Of a stretch of 39,232 bases of DNA, positions 23,749 through 31,204 are shown in pieces. This DNA is from Bacteroidales bacterium. Its GTDB lineage: Bacteria; Bacteroidota; Bacteroidia; Bacteroidales; VadinHA17. The position numbers and the translations under genes are program-made. The notes below the pieces were generated by a model, which saw only the letters and a program-made list of their open reading frames with translations, searched no databases and was not told the DNA's origin. Location of the stretch: assembly GCA_012514255.1 (NCBI GenBank), contig JAAZAP010000325.1, positions 1 through 39,232 of the forward strand, read 5' to 3'. Within the stretch, counting starts at the first letter, position 1. Every line of letters begins with the position of its first letter.

Positions 23749-25079
23749 CTTGTTTCCTCCTTCTTTCTGTGTGTCAGTTTAGATGGCGCTTTGCGCGTCA
23801 CTTTGCCTTTCTTTTCAGCAAGTTCCATTAGGACAGATGGCTTTTCTTCCTGGGAGGAGAGTGTCTCATCCCTTGTTGTCCTCGCCGGAGCCGGTTTCAG
23901 TTCATAATCACTGGCTTCCTTCTCGGTCAGAGGCTTGGCATATTCCAGATAGCCCCATGCAAGCATAGTCCCGTTCTCAACGGGGATACGACTGTCATAG
24001 TTGTGGATCTCGACCGGTTTATTGTCAGCAGGTTTCGGGAACGTGCCGATGTCAACCGGACGCTGTGTGGAGTAATACCGATACCGGCCATTTTCCTGAA
24101 GTTCGGGAGCAGGCTGTTCAGCAGTCTTCGGCTTCGTTTCAATACCCCATTCCTGCTGGAGATAGAAAACGTGATCATCGATTGCCATGATCATTTCATT
24201 GGCAGCTTGGCGGATCCGATCCAGAGAAGCTTTCAGCTCCGGCGTATCCTTGTCCTTCGACCATCCGGCGATATAGGCAAAGCTGTAGTCGGAAGTCTCG
24301 ATCCCATAGTGCTGGGAAACGGTATAGGCTATGGCCTCCGCTTCGACCTCTTTGGCATTTCGAGTCAGCCTCGGTTCCTCCGGAGGCAGATCCTTCGGAT
24401 CGATGGAATGGAGCTTCTGGTGTGCCATCTCATGGATCATCGTCTTGACGGTCTGGACCTCGCTCATGCCTTCCTGCAGTGCGATTCGTTCCTCCACCGT
24501 GTGGTAATAGCCCTTTGCCCCAGAGGGGATCTGTTCAAAATCCACGCGAACCGGACAGGCCCGTTTCAATGCTTCAAAGAACAACTCATAGTTCGTGACA
24601 TTGCCTTCCAACTCGTCCACTCCGATCGATGGAAGAGGTTTCCCGTCCGTCTGACTGACATCAAAGACGTTCACGACCTTGAAGGCAGGGACCATGATCT
24701 CTTTCAGATCTTTTGCTGTGCTGCCGTCCGGATTCAGGATAGGCTGCTTGGTGACGGGGTCAACGCGGTCTACTTCCATCTGCTTCTTGTAAGGCGTCGG
24801 CGCGAGGATCCGGATACCGCTTTCACCCTTCAGGACCTGCCTTCCGAAGTTCTTCTGCCAGGCAGTGTAACCAGCGACCAGTGTTGCGTCCGGCTTCTGC
24901 ATGGCGATCAGGATCGTGTTGTTAAGGGAATAGTCGTGGAACTTGGAAAGCGTCTTCAGATAGTTCTTAAAGGTCTCGCTCTCGAAAAGTGCCTGGATAC
25001 CGGCCTCCAGCTTATCCGTGATTTCCTTGACCTTGTCAAACTGGGAAGGATAGGCCTTATCGGGTTTCTTTTCCGCCAT
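23745..25079 (-). CDS. ArdC-like ssDNA-binding / zincin protein
   Basis: This 444-residue protein has an ArdC-type N-terminal ssDNA-binding domain (about 10-150, with SLNNTILIAMQKPDATLVAGYTAW) followed by a zincin domain with MIHEMAHQKLH (H216, E217, H220). ArdC proteins protect incoming single-stranded conjugative DNA from restriction; the full set of their activities is debated. The C-terminal 200 residues include a YlqaDomain-like short region and a basic tail and are less conserved. It is translated from ATG with GGAAAGGAG and overlaps the upstream gene by 23 bases. On this element it stands beside a restriction-type cargo (BREX). Confidence 0.85.
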   Translation of the reverse strand: MAEKKPDKAYPSQFDKVKEITDKLEAGIQALFESETFKNYLKTLSKFHDYSLNNTILIAMQKPDATLVAGYTAWQKNFGRQVLKGESGIRILAPTPYKKQMEVDRVDPVTKQPILNPDGSTAKDLKEIMVPAFKVVNVFDVSQTDGKPLPSIGVDELEGNVTNYELFFEALKRACPVRVDFEQIPSGAKGYYHTVEERIALQEGMSEVQTVKTMIHEMAHQKLHSIDPKDLPPEEPRLTRNAKEVEAEAIAYTVSQHYGIETSDYSFAYIAGWSKDKDTPELKASLDRIRQAANEMIMAIDDHVFYLQQEWGIETKPKTAEQPAPELQENGRYRYYSTQRPVDIGTFPKPADNKPVEIHNYDSRIPVENGTMLAWGYLEYAKPLTEKEASDYELKPAPARTTRDETLSSQEEKPSVLMELAEKKGKVTRKAPSKLTHRKKEETR

Positions 25080-25632
25080 GGGTTTTCTCCTTTCCGACCT
25101 TGGGCGTCTGATGCTGGGAACTCTTCAGGTCTTGCAGCTGTTTCAGAACCGAAGCCTGGACAGCTTCAGCCTTTTCTGTAACTTCATCGAATGAAACTTC
25201 AAAGCGGTTTCTTCGAATCATGCCGTGCATCTCAAGGATCTGTTCCCGAGCCTGTTTCATAGTGAGTTCCGGAGCATCCAGCTGGCCTCCGTCTTTAAGC
25301 TCAAAACCTTCACTGTAGATGGAGTAATCAAAGCCGGTATCCGTCCGCTGCAGGGCTAGATACTCTCTATGCCCAAGCTGCCAGGCAGCTTGCTCAGCTG
25401 TGATCTCCGGTTCGGGATGAACTGATCCGTTCTGAGCTTCCAGATGTTCAGCAAACTCACAGATATGAAAAACGGAATTGCCGACTACCGTGTGATAGTC
25501 ATCCAGATACTTGCATCGTGCAGTAAACTTCCTATCCGGGAACTGAACCTCTACTGTTTCGCCGTCAGGGATCCGGAAGAGCGTGTCATAGCTGCTGTTG
25601 ATAAACCTGATGCTGTGTTCTTTTTCATCCAT
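25057..25632 (-). CDS. LPD28-domain ICE protein
   Basis: This 191-residue protein opens with the LPD28 pattern (SIRFINSSYDTLFRIPDGETV, YLDDYHTVVGNSVFHICEFAEHLE), a domain found in large polyvalent proteins of mobile elements. Residues 100-150 (EYLALQRTDTGFDYSIYSEGFELKDGGQLD) are a second small domain, and the tail is basic. The ATG at 25630-25632 overlaps the topB stop (TGATG) with GGGAGG upstream; the GTG one codon earlier is less likely. The function is unknown. It is regularly found between topB and ArdC-like genes in this ICE type. Confidence 0.78.
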   Translation of the reverse strand: MDEKEHSIRFINSSYDTLFRIPDGETVEVQFPDRKFTARCKYLDDYHTVVGNSVFHICEFAEHLEAQNGSVHPEPEITAEQAAWQLGHREYLALQRTDTGFDYSIYSEGFELKDGGQLDAPELTMKQAREQILEMHGMIRRNRFEVSFDEVTEKAEAVQASVLKQLQDLKSSQHQTPKVGKEKTHGGKETR

Positions 25633-27719
25633 CACTTGCTGCCTCCCTTCATGTCGGGAAACTCCAGAGAGAACTGCGGCCTGCCATCTGCCTCTGTGGA
25701 GAGGAGAATATCCGCGTTATAGGTCTTGCCAGTCTTCTGGCTCTTACAGTCTTTCAGATGGACACGCTTATCCCGAAGGAGCTTCTCCACGATCTGGGAC
25801 GTCAGGCGCTTCCCGATCTTGGTGAAGTAAGCATTGTCCTTCCACAGAATGAACCGGCACTCCCGGTTGCTGCAGAACCAGCCCTTCTGTTTTTCCAGCA
25901 CCTCAGCGCCGCAGTGCGGACAGGTACCGATCACTTTGTTTCTGCTCATGAGTGTCTCTGCTCCTTTCACTTTTTCGTAATTGGCCACCAGGCCTGCGAT
26001 CATGCCTGCGATACCGTCCATGAATTCAGCCGCGTCATACTCGCCGCGTTCTATGGCAAGAAGCTTCTGCTCCCATTCAGCTGTCATGGACGCGGACTGG
26101 ATCTGCTCAGGCATGACAGTCACAAGGGAATTGCCCTTGTCTGTCGCAATCAGATGCTTCGTCTTTCGATCGCCTTTACGCTCCATGAATCCACGCTGGA
26201 CGAGCTTTTCGATAGTCGCTGCGCGGGTGGCCGGAGTACCGAGGCCCTTGCGTTCTGCCTCCTCTGGGATTTCATCCGCGCCGGCTGTCTCCATAGCAGA
26301 GAGAAGAGTGTCTTCCGTGAAATGCTTCGGCGGAGAGGTCTTACCCTCTTTCACCTTTGCAGAATCGATCTTCAGGCGAGTGCCTTCCCCGGGAATCTGG
26401 CCGATGACATCCTCATCATTCTTCTTTTCTGGATAGAATTGCTGCCAGATGCCTTTCCAGCCAAGCTGGAGAACAGTCCTGCCTTTTCGGGTGAATTCCT
26501 CAGCTCCGCAGCTGAGTTTTACAGTCACCTCGGCATACCGGTGATCTTCTCCGGCTATGCAGAGAAGTCTTGCAGATATCAGCTGAAGAATCGCCATCTC
26601 CGCAAGAGGAAGGCCCTGGAGATCGTTTTCCGCCATTGTCTTTGTCGGGATAATGGCGTGATGATCGCTGACCTTGCTGCTGTCGAAAACAGAAGCTGGA
26701 CGGGCAGGCTCATCCCAGGGTTTCCCGGTAATCCTGAACTTCTCAGCCACAACCTTGAGAAGATCCGACAGCATTTCCCGCATATCGTCCGTCAGATAAC
26801 GGCTATCCGTGCGGGGATAGGTCACCAGTTTCTTCTCATACAGGCTTTGGGTGTAGTCCAGAGTCTGCTGGGCGGTGAAGCCGAGAATACGGTTCGCATC
26901 TCGCTGCAGGCTCGTCAGGTCATAAAGGAGAGGCGGTTTTTCCAGTTTTTCTTTCGTTTCAACGGACTCAATCACGACCTCTCCGGCATCTTGGCAGGAT
27001 TTCATCAGGGAATCCGCGTCGGATTCTGTCGAAAAACGTCGGCTGGCAGCATCGATATCACCGCATTTCAGCTGCACGGTCCAGAAAGGCTTCGGTTTGA
27101 ACGCTGAGATCTGAGCGTCTCTCATCACGACCATCGCAAGCGTCGGCGTCATCACACGGCCGACGGCCAGCGTCTGGTGATACAGGCAAGAAAAAAGCCG
27201 GGTGGCGTTCATTCCGACGATCCAGTCGGCACGCTCCCGGCAAAGGGCTGCCTCATACAAGAGGTCATATTCAGTTCCCGGCTTCAGCTTTTCGAAGCCT
27301 TCCCGGATGGCTGCGTCCTCCATGCTGGAGATCCACAACCGTTCAAAGGGTTTCTTACATCGGCATTGGTTGTAAACCAGGCGGAAAATCAGCTCGCCTT
27401 CACGTCCGGCATCGGTAGCACAGACGAGGCTTTCGACATCTTTCTGTTCCATTAGGCTCTTAAGGATCTGGTACTGCTTCTTCGTTCCCTGTGAGACCTC
27501 GTACAGAAATCGTTCCGGCAGGATCGGCAGATCCTCCAGCCGCCACTTGGCATAACGCTCATCGTATCGCTCCGGGGCTGACAGCTCCACCAGATGGCCG
27601 ACACACCAGCTGACAAGATATCCGCCGCCTTCCAGGTAGCCGTCCTGGCGTTTGTCTGCGCCAATCACCCTGGCCAGAGACTGGGCTACACTTGGCTTCT
27701 CGGCAATAACAAGTTTCAT
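25632..27719 (-). CDS. topB: DNA topoisomerase III
   Basis: This 695-residue type IA topoisomerase has an N-terminal Toprim domain (VIAEKPSVA with E7, TDAGREGE near 105), the catalytic tyrosine in VTYPRTDSRYL (about 308), and a C-terminal zinc ribbon (CPHCGAE ... CSNRECRFILW). Elements of this kind carry their own topB, probably to resolve topological problems during transfer. The ATG at 27717-27719 follows AAGGAGG with 8-base spacing; a TTG 21 bases upstream overlaps that Shine-Dalgarno sequence. The gene begins the run that continues through LPD28, ArdC, TTRAP and mobC to the relaxase. Confidence 0.95.
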   Translation of the reverse strand: MKLVIAEKPSVAQSLARVIGADKRQDGYLEGGGYLVSWCVGHLVELSAPERYDERYAKWRLEDLPILPERFLYEVSQGTKKQYQILKSLMEQKDVESLVCATDAGREGELIFRLVYNQCRCKKPFERLWISSMEDAAIREGFEKLKPGTEYDLLYEAALCRERADWIVGMNATRLFSCLYHQTLAVGRVMTPTLAMVVMRDAQISAFKPKPFWTVQLKCGDIDAASRRFSTESDADSLMKSCQDAGEVVIESVETKEKLEKPPLLYDLTSLQRDANRILGFTAQQTLDYTQSLYEKKLVTYPRTDSRYLTDDMREMLSDLLKVVAEKFRITGKPWDEPARPASVFDSSKVSDHHAIIPTKTMAENDLQGLPLAEMAILQLISARLLCIAGEDHRYAEVTVKLSCGAEEFTRKGRTVLQLGWKGIWQQFYPEKKNDEDVIGQIPGEGTRLKIDSAKVKEGKTSPPKHFTEDTLLSAMETAGADEIPEEAERKGLGTPATRAATIEKLVQRGFMERKGDRKTKHLIATDKGNSLVTVMPEQIQSASMTAEWEQKLLAIERGEYDAAEFMDGIAGMIAGLVANYEKVKGAETLMSRNKVIGTCPHCGAEVLEKQKGWFCSNRECRFILWKDNAYFTKIGKRLTSQIVEKLLRDKRVHLKDCKSQKTGKTYNADILLSTEADGRPQFSLEFPDMKGGSK

Positions 27720-27754
27720 TCGTGCATCCTCCTTCTTCAAAAATAGGCATAATA

Positions 27755-27787
27755 ATAGCGCCAGGGACTTGTGATCCTTGGCGCTAT
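27755..27787 (-). terminator. hairpin upstream of topB
   Basis: A 12-bp stem (ATAGCGCCA / TGGCGCTAT plus three pairs, one G-T) has a 9-base loop. On the minus strand it is followed by ATTATTATGCCTATTTTTG. It separates topB from the accessory region and could terminate readthrough or attenuate topB. Confidence 0.5.
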
Positions 27788-27821
27788 GTAATGCGACTCT
27801 ATGCCAGGAAAGAGAAGTCCC

Positions 27822-28004
27822 TTATGAGACTTCTCCGTCCTGGATTCTTTTGCGCTTTTTGGTTGTCACTCGGGAAGGCTCATCTGCATATTTCCAGAGT
27901 TCCTTCTGTGGAGTACAGATCTCCATCTGTTCGGCCTTTGCCCAGGATGGGATTTTAGGTTGGAGTTCGGTCATTCGAAGCATCATCTGCTCCATATGAT
28001 CCAT
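27822..28004 (-). CDS. small hypothetical protein upstream of topB
   Basis: This 60-residue ORF (LQPKIPSWAKAEQMEICTPQKELWKYADEPSRVTTKKRKRIQDG) has natural-looking composition and a basic tail. The true start is uncertain: the ATG at 27981-27983 has GGAG six bases before it, while the first ATG (28002-28004) lacks a Shine-Dalgarno sequence. A hairpin with GAGAAGTC / GACTTCTC arms overlaps its last codons. I recall similar short proteins in ICEs but cannot name the family. Confidence 0.5.
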   Translation of the reverse strand: MDHMEQMMLRMTELQPKIPSWAKAEQMEICTPQKELWKYADEPSRVTTKKRKRIQDGEVS

Positions 28005-28067
28005 AATAATCGTTTGCGGCAGCCTTTACATCTTGTACTCGGCAGCGTTGATTATAGGGAATAATAT

Positions 28068-28109
28068 AACAGGCCGCTTTGATGGTTGATTTCCGTCTCG
28101 CGGCCTGTT
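28068..28109 (-). terminator. hairpin terminator after oleate hydratase
   Basis: Perfect 10-bp arms AACAGGCCGC / GCGGCCTGTT with a 22-base loop lie 13 bases after the oleate hydratase stop. On the minus strand it is followed by the AT-rich ATATTATTCCC rather than a clean T-run. Confidence 0.5.
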
Positions 28110-28121
28110 TGTAATGAATGA

Positions 28122-29936
28122 TTATCTACTGTCTTTCGGAAACTGTGGTTTCAGAACAGAATCCTTTAGTGCTATGCTCTTATCTCTGCCCGGATACATG
28201 ATGTAATAAGGCGGAATCTCGTTTGCCTTTTTCAAGAGCTCTTTTATCAGCTTTGCCTTCCCAAGCCACAGTTTGAGAGGATTGATCTTCGGAAGGTCTT
28301 CCTCCGTAATCTTACCCTTCATACCGCCGAATTTCATGACTCTTTCTTTGATATAGCGAAGGTCATATCTGGCAGGATTCACCTCGATGATTTCCTTATC
28401 CAGACCCGTAAGCATGTAAACTGCCTCCAGCGGTGTGCGGACAGAGGTTTCAATGGTGAACACCACATCACGGGGAACCTCGACATATTGTCCAATGAGA
28501 GCGAGATTTGTGCAGTCCTTCGGAATGATCGTCGGGCGGTCGCTTTCCTTGCGAGGCATGAACTGCGAGGTGATATAGGGCATCATACAGGTAGAGATAT
28601 GGGAATGTGCCAGCACCTCATCCTTCATATCCAACATTCCAAAATGGTACAGCATCTCTTCAATGATCTCATTTCCTGTGCACTCCGCCATAGGCTTTTT
28701 GATATAGCTGCCAATACGCTCTCCAAACAGGCCATCTCCCCACAGAACGTCACGGTTCTTCTCCCGCTGATCCGGGAAATAGTCCCTATCATAAATGACC
28801 AGCGACATTTCCCAACCGGAATCCATGAAGGTGATTCCGCCGCCCGTACCGCTCTTGCTTCCGGTCATCTTCTCCAATCGTTCAAAAAATTCGGGATAGT
28901 CTTCTACGGTGAGGAAAAAACTCATCCATTTGGTCTTGTCGATATGGCTTAAGAACTTATCTGGATTGCCGAACTTTTTATTCCGTGCGGCAAGGTTTTT
29001 CCATACCGTGAACAAGCCCATATCTTCCGTGTCCCGGTTAATTTCAGCGATATGTGTATTATCACCGTAGGAGGCGTTTGTCATCATGGAGCCGCTGGTA
29101 AGAAGGACGTAATCCTGAGCTCTTACAGGAATGGTTTCCTGATTCTTGATCTTAATACCGTAAACCGTATTGCAGGCCTCATCCATTTCCAGATCATAGA
29201 CTGCAGTGTCCATACGGAAGGTGACACCCTGATCCTCCAACCATTTATGAATCGGCTTGATCACAGAATCCTTGTCATTGCGTTTTGTATGCAGAATGCC
29301 CTCCAGATAGTCGAGCCTGTTCAGAAGGCCGAATCGGTTGAAATACCGCTGCGCCTCCAATGCACTGTGATAGGGCTTAAAAGCCAGCATAGAGTGATAG
29401 CACCACCACAGAGAGCTATGGAAGAACTCGCTGTCCTTTCCGAAATAGTCCTCAATCGTCATATCCTCCAGATCCTTTTCCGGGATGCTGGTGAAGTGCT
29501 CCATTTTCAGGAGCAGCTCCGGACTCATGCGGTAGTCATGCACCTTTTCGTAAATATGTCCCTGTTTGCACAGGAGTCTGCTTTCGGAATGGATCGGCAT
29601 ATCCTTATTGGCTCTTACTGATTCATCAAGCACCGAGATCGATGGATCTTCCAAGGACGGGATCTTGCTGCACAGATACCAAAGGCACTCCATAAATGGC
29701 TCCAGTTCACGCTCACCGGGGCAGATATAGCCCGCTTCCCCGGAATAAGCGTCACAGCAGCCGCCAAGGGAATTTCGTTTTTCATACAGCGTGATGTTCT
29801 TTCCCGGCATTCCGGCATCATCAATCAGAAAGACCGCTGCCGCAAGGCCGGCCATTCCTCCGCCAATGATGTGGGCGTTCCTCTCTTCTATGCCTTCAGG
29901 TGCGGGAGCCTTGTAAAACAGATTGTAAATGTTCAT
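28122..29936 (-). CDS. oleate hydratase (myosin-cross-reactive antigen family)
   Basis: This 604-residue FAD enzyme adds water to the cis-9 double bond of oleic and linoleic acids to make 10-hydroxy fatty acids, which detoxifies unsaturated fatty acids in gut bacteria. It has the Rossmann dinucleotide motif IIGGGMAGLAAA (about 23-34), LYEKRNSLGG after it, and the family's conserved stretches (DAYSGEAGYICPGERELE, TFMDSGWEMSLVIYD, MPYITSQFMPR). The length is normal for the family. The ATG at 29934-29936 follows AAGGAA; an upstream in-frame ATG at 29966 lies in the divergent promoter/operator region. It is read divergently from a TetR regulator with a palindromic operator between them, so fatty-acid-responsive control is likely. 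It is accessory cargo of the ICE. Confidence 0.93.
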   Translation of the reverse strand: MNIYNLFYKAPAPEGIEERNAHIIGGGMAGLAAAVFLIDDAGMPGKNITLYEKRNSLGGCCDAYSGEAGYICPGERELEPFMECLWYLCSKIPSLEDPSISVLDESVRANKDMPIHSESRLLCKQGHIYEKVHDYRMSPELLLKMEHFTSIPEKDLEDMTIEDYFGKDSEFFHSSLWWCYHSMLAFKPYHSALEAQRYFNRFGLLNRLDYLEGILHTKRNDKDSVIKPIHKWLEDQGVTFRMDTAVYDLEMDEACNTVYGIKIKNQETIPVRAQDYVLLTSGSMMTNASYGDNTHIAEINRDTEDMGLFTVWKNLAARNKKFGNPDKFLSHIDKTKWMSFFLTVEDYPEFFERLEKMTGSKSGTGGGITFMDSGWEMSLVIYDRDYFPDQREKNRDVLWGDGLFGERIGSYIKKPMAECTGNEIIEEMLYHFGMLDMKDEVLAHSHISTCMMPYITSQFMPRKESDRPTIIPKDCTNLALIGQYVEVPRDVVFTIETSVRTPLEAVYMLTGLDKEIIEVNPARYDLRYIKERVMKFGGMKGKITEEDLPKINPLKLWLGKAKLIKELLKKANEIPPYYIMYPGRDKSIALKDSVLKPQFPKDSR

Positions 29937-29967
29937 GGTATACATTCCTTTCTGAAAAGTTTTCAAA

Positions 29968-29991
29968 ACAGTGTTGAAATCACAACACTGT
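29968..29991. promoter_or_regulatory. palindromic operator between oleate hydratase and tetR
   Basis: Perfect 9-base arms ACAGTGTTG / CAACACTGT surround a 6-base centre in the divergent intergenic region. It is the obvious candidate site for the TetR protein and overlaps the tetR promoter. A degenerate half-repeat (AGTGTTG ... CACTCAAC) occurs around 30042-30065. Confidence 0.7.
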
Positions 29992-30003
29992 CTGTATTAT
30001 AAT
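29974..30003 (+). promoter_or_regulatory. promoter of the tetR gene
   Basis: A -35 TTGAAA (29974-29979) and -10 TATAAT (29998-30003) are 18 bases apart, with the -35 inside the operator. Binding there would block transcription of the regulator itself. Confidence 0.55.
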
Positions 30004-30097
30004 AAGGAATGTACTATGGAGCAACCATTGATGTTATACGAAGTGTTGATATATCCACACTCAACGCATATTTGTCGATATATTCAGGAGGAAATTT

Positions 30098-30688
30098 ATG
30101 AAGGCAAAGAACCTGAACGCTTCATCTGTAAAAACAAGAAACCTCATAAGAGATACTTTTGCAGAGCTGCTTTACGAAAAGAAAAATATTAACAAGATCA
30201 CAGTGACAGAGCTGGTGCAGCGAGCGGACATTAACCGGAGCACTTTCTATTCTCACTATGATGATGTGCGGCACGTTGCGGAGGATATTAAAGCCGAAAC
30301 ACTGAAAGCCTTCTTTGAGAACAAAACCATATCCAATGTACATGACATTGAACCTTTCTTTGATGAGATTTATGCCTATATCAAGAAGAACGATTCCTTC
30401 TTCCGGTTGATCTTCATCTCAGATGAAGTGACGAATTTTGTGCGTCATCTGGGCAACATCTGTAAAGGACGAATTTACGAGGCAGTAAACAAAGACGACT
30501 CTATTCGTGATAAACACCTGCTTGAACTGGAAGTTTCTGCATTTTCGGACGGCATCGCCATGCAGTTTATCCGTTATTATCACAATGACTATAACGTGAC
30601 GCTGGAGGAGATCATCGAGTGCGGTAAACTCTGGTGTAGAACGATGATCGAACGCCGATCAGAGAAGACCGTCATGTTAAAGGAATGA
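30098..30688 (+). CDS. TetR/AcrR-family regulator
   Basis: This 196-residue protein has an N-terminal TetR helix-turn-helix (about 10-60: TRNLIRDTFAELLYEKK, ITVTELVQRADINRSTFYSHYDD) and a helical ligand-binding C-terminal domain (about 70-190) of the type found in Lachnospiraceae TetR proteins with a TetR_C_7-like fold. The Shine-Dalgarno sequence AGGAGG lies six bases before the ATG. It is divergent from the oleate hydratase gene with a palindromic operator between, so it most likely represses that gene and itself and is released by fatty acids; the ligand is inferred from the neighbour only. Confidence 0.9.
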   Translation: MKAKNLNASSVKTRNLIRDTFAELLYEKKNINKITVTELVQRADINRSTFYSHYDDVRHVAEDIKAETLKAFFENKTISNVHDIEPFFDEIYAYIKKNDSFFRLIFISDEVTNFVRHLGNICKGRIYEAVNKDDSIRDKHLLELEVSAFSDGIAMQFIRYYHNDYNVTLEEIIECGKLWCRTMIERRSEKTVMLKE

Positions 30689-30799
30689 GGCTGCAGAAAC
30701 AAAAACTCTTTCAAGCGGTATATGGGTTCAGTCTCATCCTCGGCTTCTGTCATCACCTTGTGCCGCAGATAGGTGTTCTCCACCTTCGTGACATTGGCG

Positions 30800-30952
30800 T
30801 CACGATCCAGAATTCCAGATCAGCTTAAATGGGCTGAATACATAGGTGTATCCATCGTGGCGCAGTTTTTGCTCTTTCCGCACGTTGAAGGTGAAGTACT
30901 GGAAGGAAACCTTCTTTCGGGAGTTGATTGCGTCATTCAGGGCTTCTCTATT
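30800..30952 (-). pseudogene. fragment of a WYL-domain regulator
   Basis: About 50 codons read EALNDAINSRKKVSFQYF ... VRKEQKLRHDGYTYVFSPFKLIWN, aligning with the WYL domain of the complete regulator at 5864-6841 (INEAINAGKKISFLYF ... FSPHRLVWNG). It has no proper start and stops right after the conserved IWN. A second short coding-like scrap (residues such as TKVENTYLRHKVMTEAEDETEPIYRLKEF... in a different frame) lies at about 30690-30800 and is not identified. Confidence 0.65.
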
Positions 30953-31135
30953 GACACAGAGGCAGTCTGTGAAAACTGCGGCTTCACGATCTACAACGAC
31001 ACCCTGACCTGTGTTCAATGGTGCAAATACGCAAAGCAGTGCTTTGGAGACACGGCATATGAAGCCCTGATGAAGGCTGCAAGGATTCAAAAAGAACGAG
31101 CTGCTGCCGGAAGAGCGGAGATTTCCGCGTCATGA
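30950..31135 (+). pseudogene. C-terminal remnant of a cysteine-rich (HD-phosphohydrolase-like) protein
   Basis: The reading frame ends EAVCENCGFTIYNDTLTCVQW then CKYAKQCFGDTAYEALMKAARIQKE, a cysteine-rich tail I recall from the C-termini of some Firmicutes HD-domain proteins. The upstream part of that frame is antisense to the WYL fragment and has no HD domain, so only the tail remains. The family call is tentative. It is followed by a terminator in the same orientation. Confidence 0.5.
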
Positions 31136-31170
31136 TACAGAGTATCGTCATTCTCTAATAATATCTATGT

Positions 31171-31204
31171 AAGAGGCAGCGAGAGCTGCCTCTTGCTGTT
31201 TTTT
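31171..31204 (+). terminator. intrinsic terminator
   Basis: A perfect 10-bp stem AAGAGGCAGC / GCTGCCTCTT with loop GAGA is followed by GCTG and a run of six T. It reads on the plus strand, so it was probably the terminator of the broken cysteine-rich gene and now may end the tetR transcript. It abuts the stop of the convergent radC-like gene. Confidence 0.82.

Noticed and set aside
24003..25181. Plus-strand open frame of 392 codons opposite the ArdC-like gene
   Set aside because: Shadow of a well-supported gene; the translation has no recognisable domain.
25758..27107. Long plus-strand open frame (449 codons) opposite topB
   Set aside because: It is antisense to a clear topoisomerase III gene with all motifs; no family features or Shine-Dalgarno sequence support it. 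Long antisense frames are expected in this GC-richer stretch.
29971..30192. Plus-strand ORF in the divergent region before tetR
   Set aside because: It overlaps the operator, promoter and tetR start in another frame and lacks a ribosome binding site.
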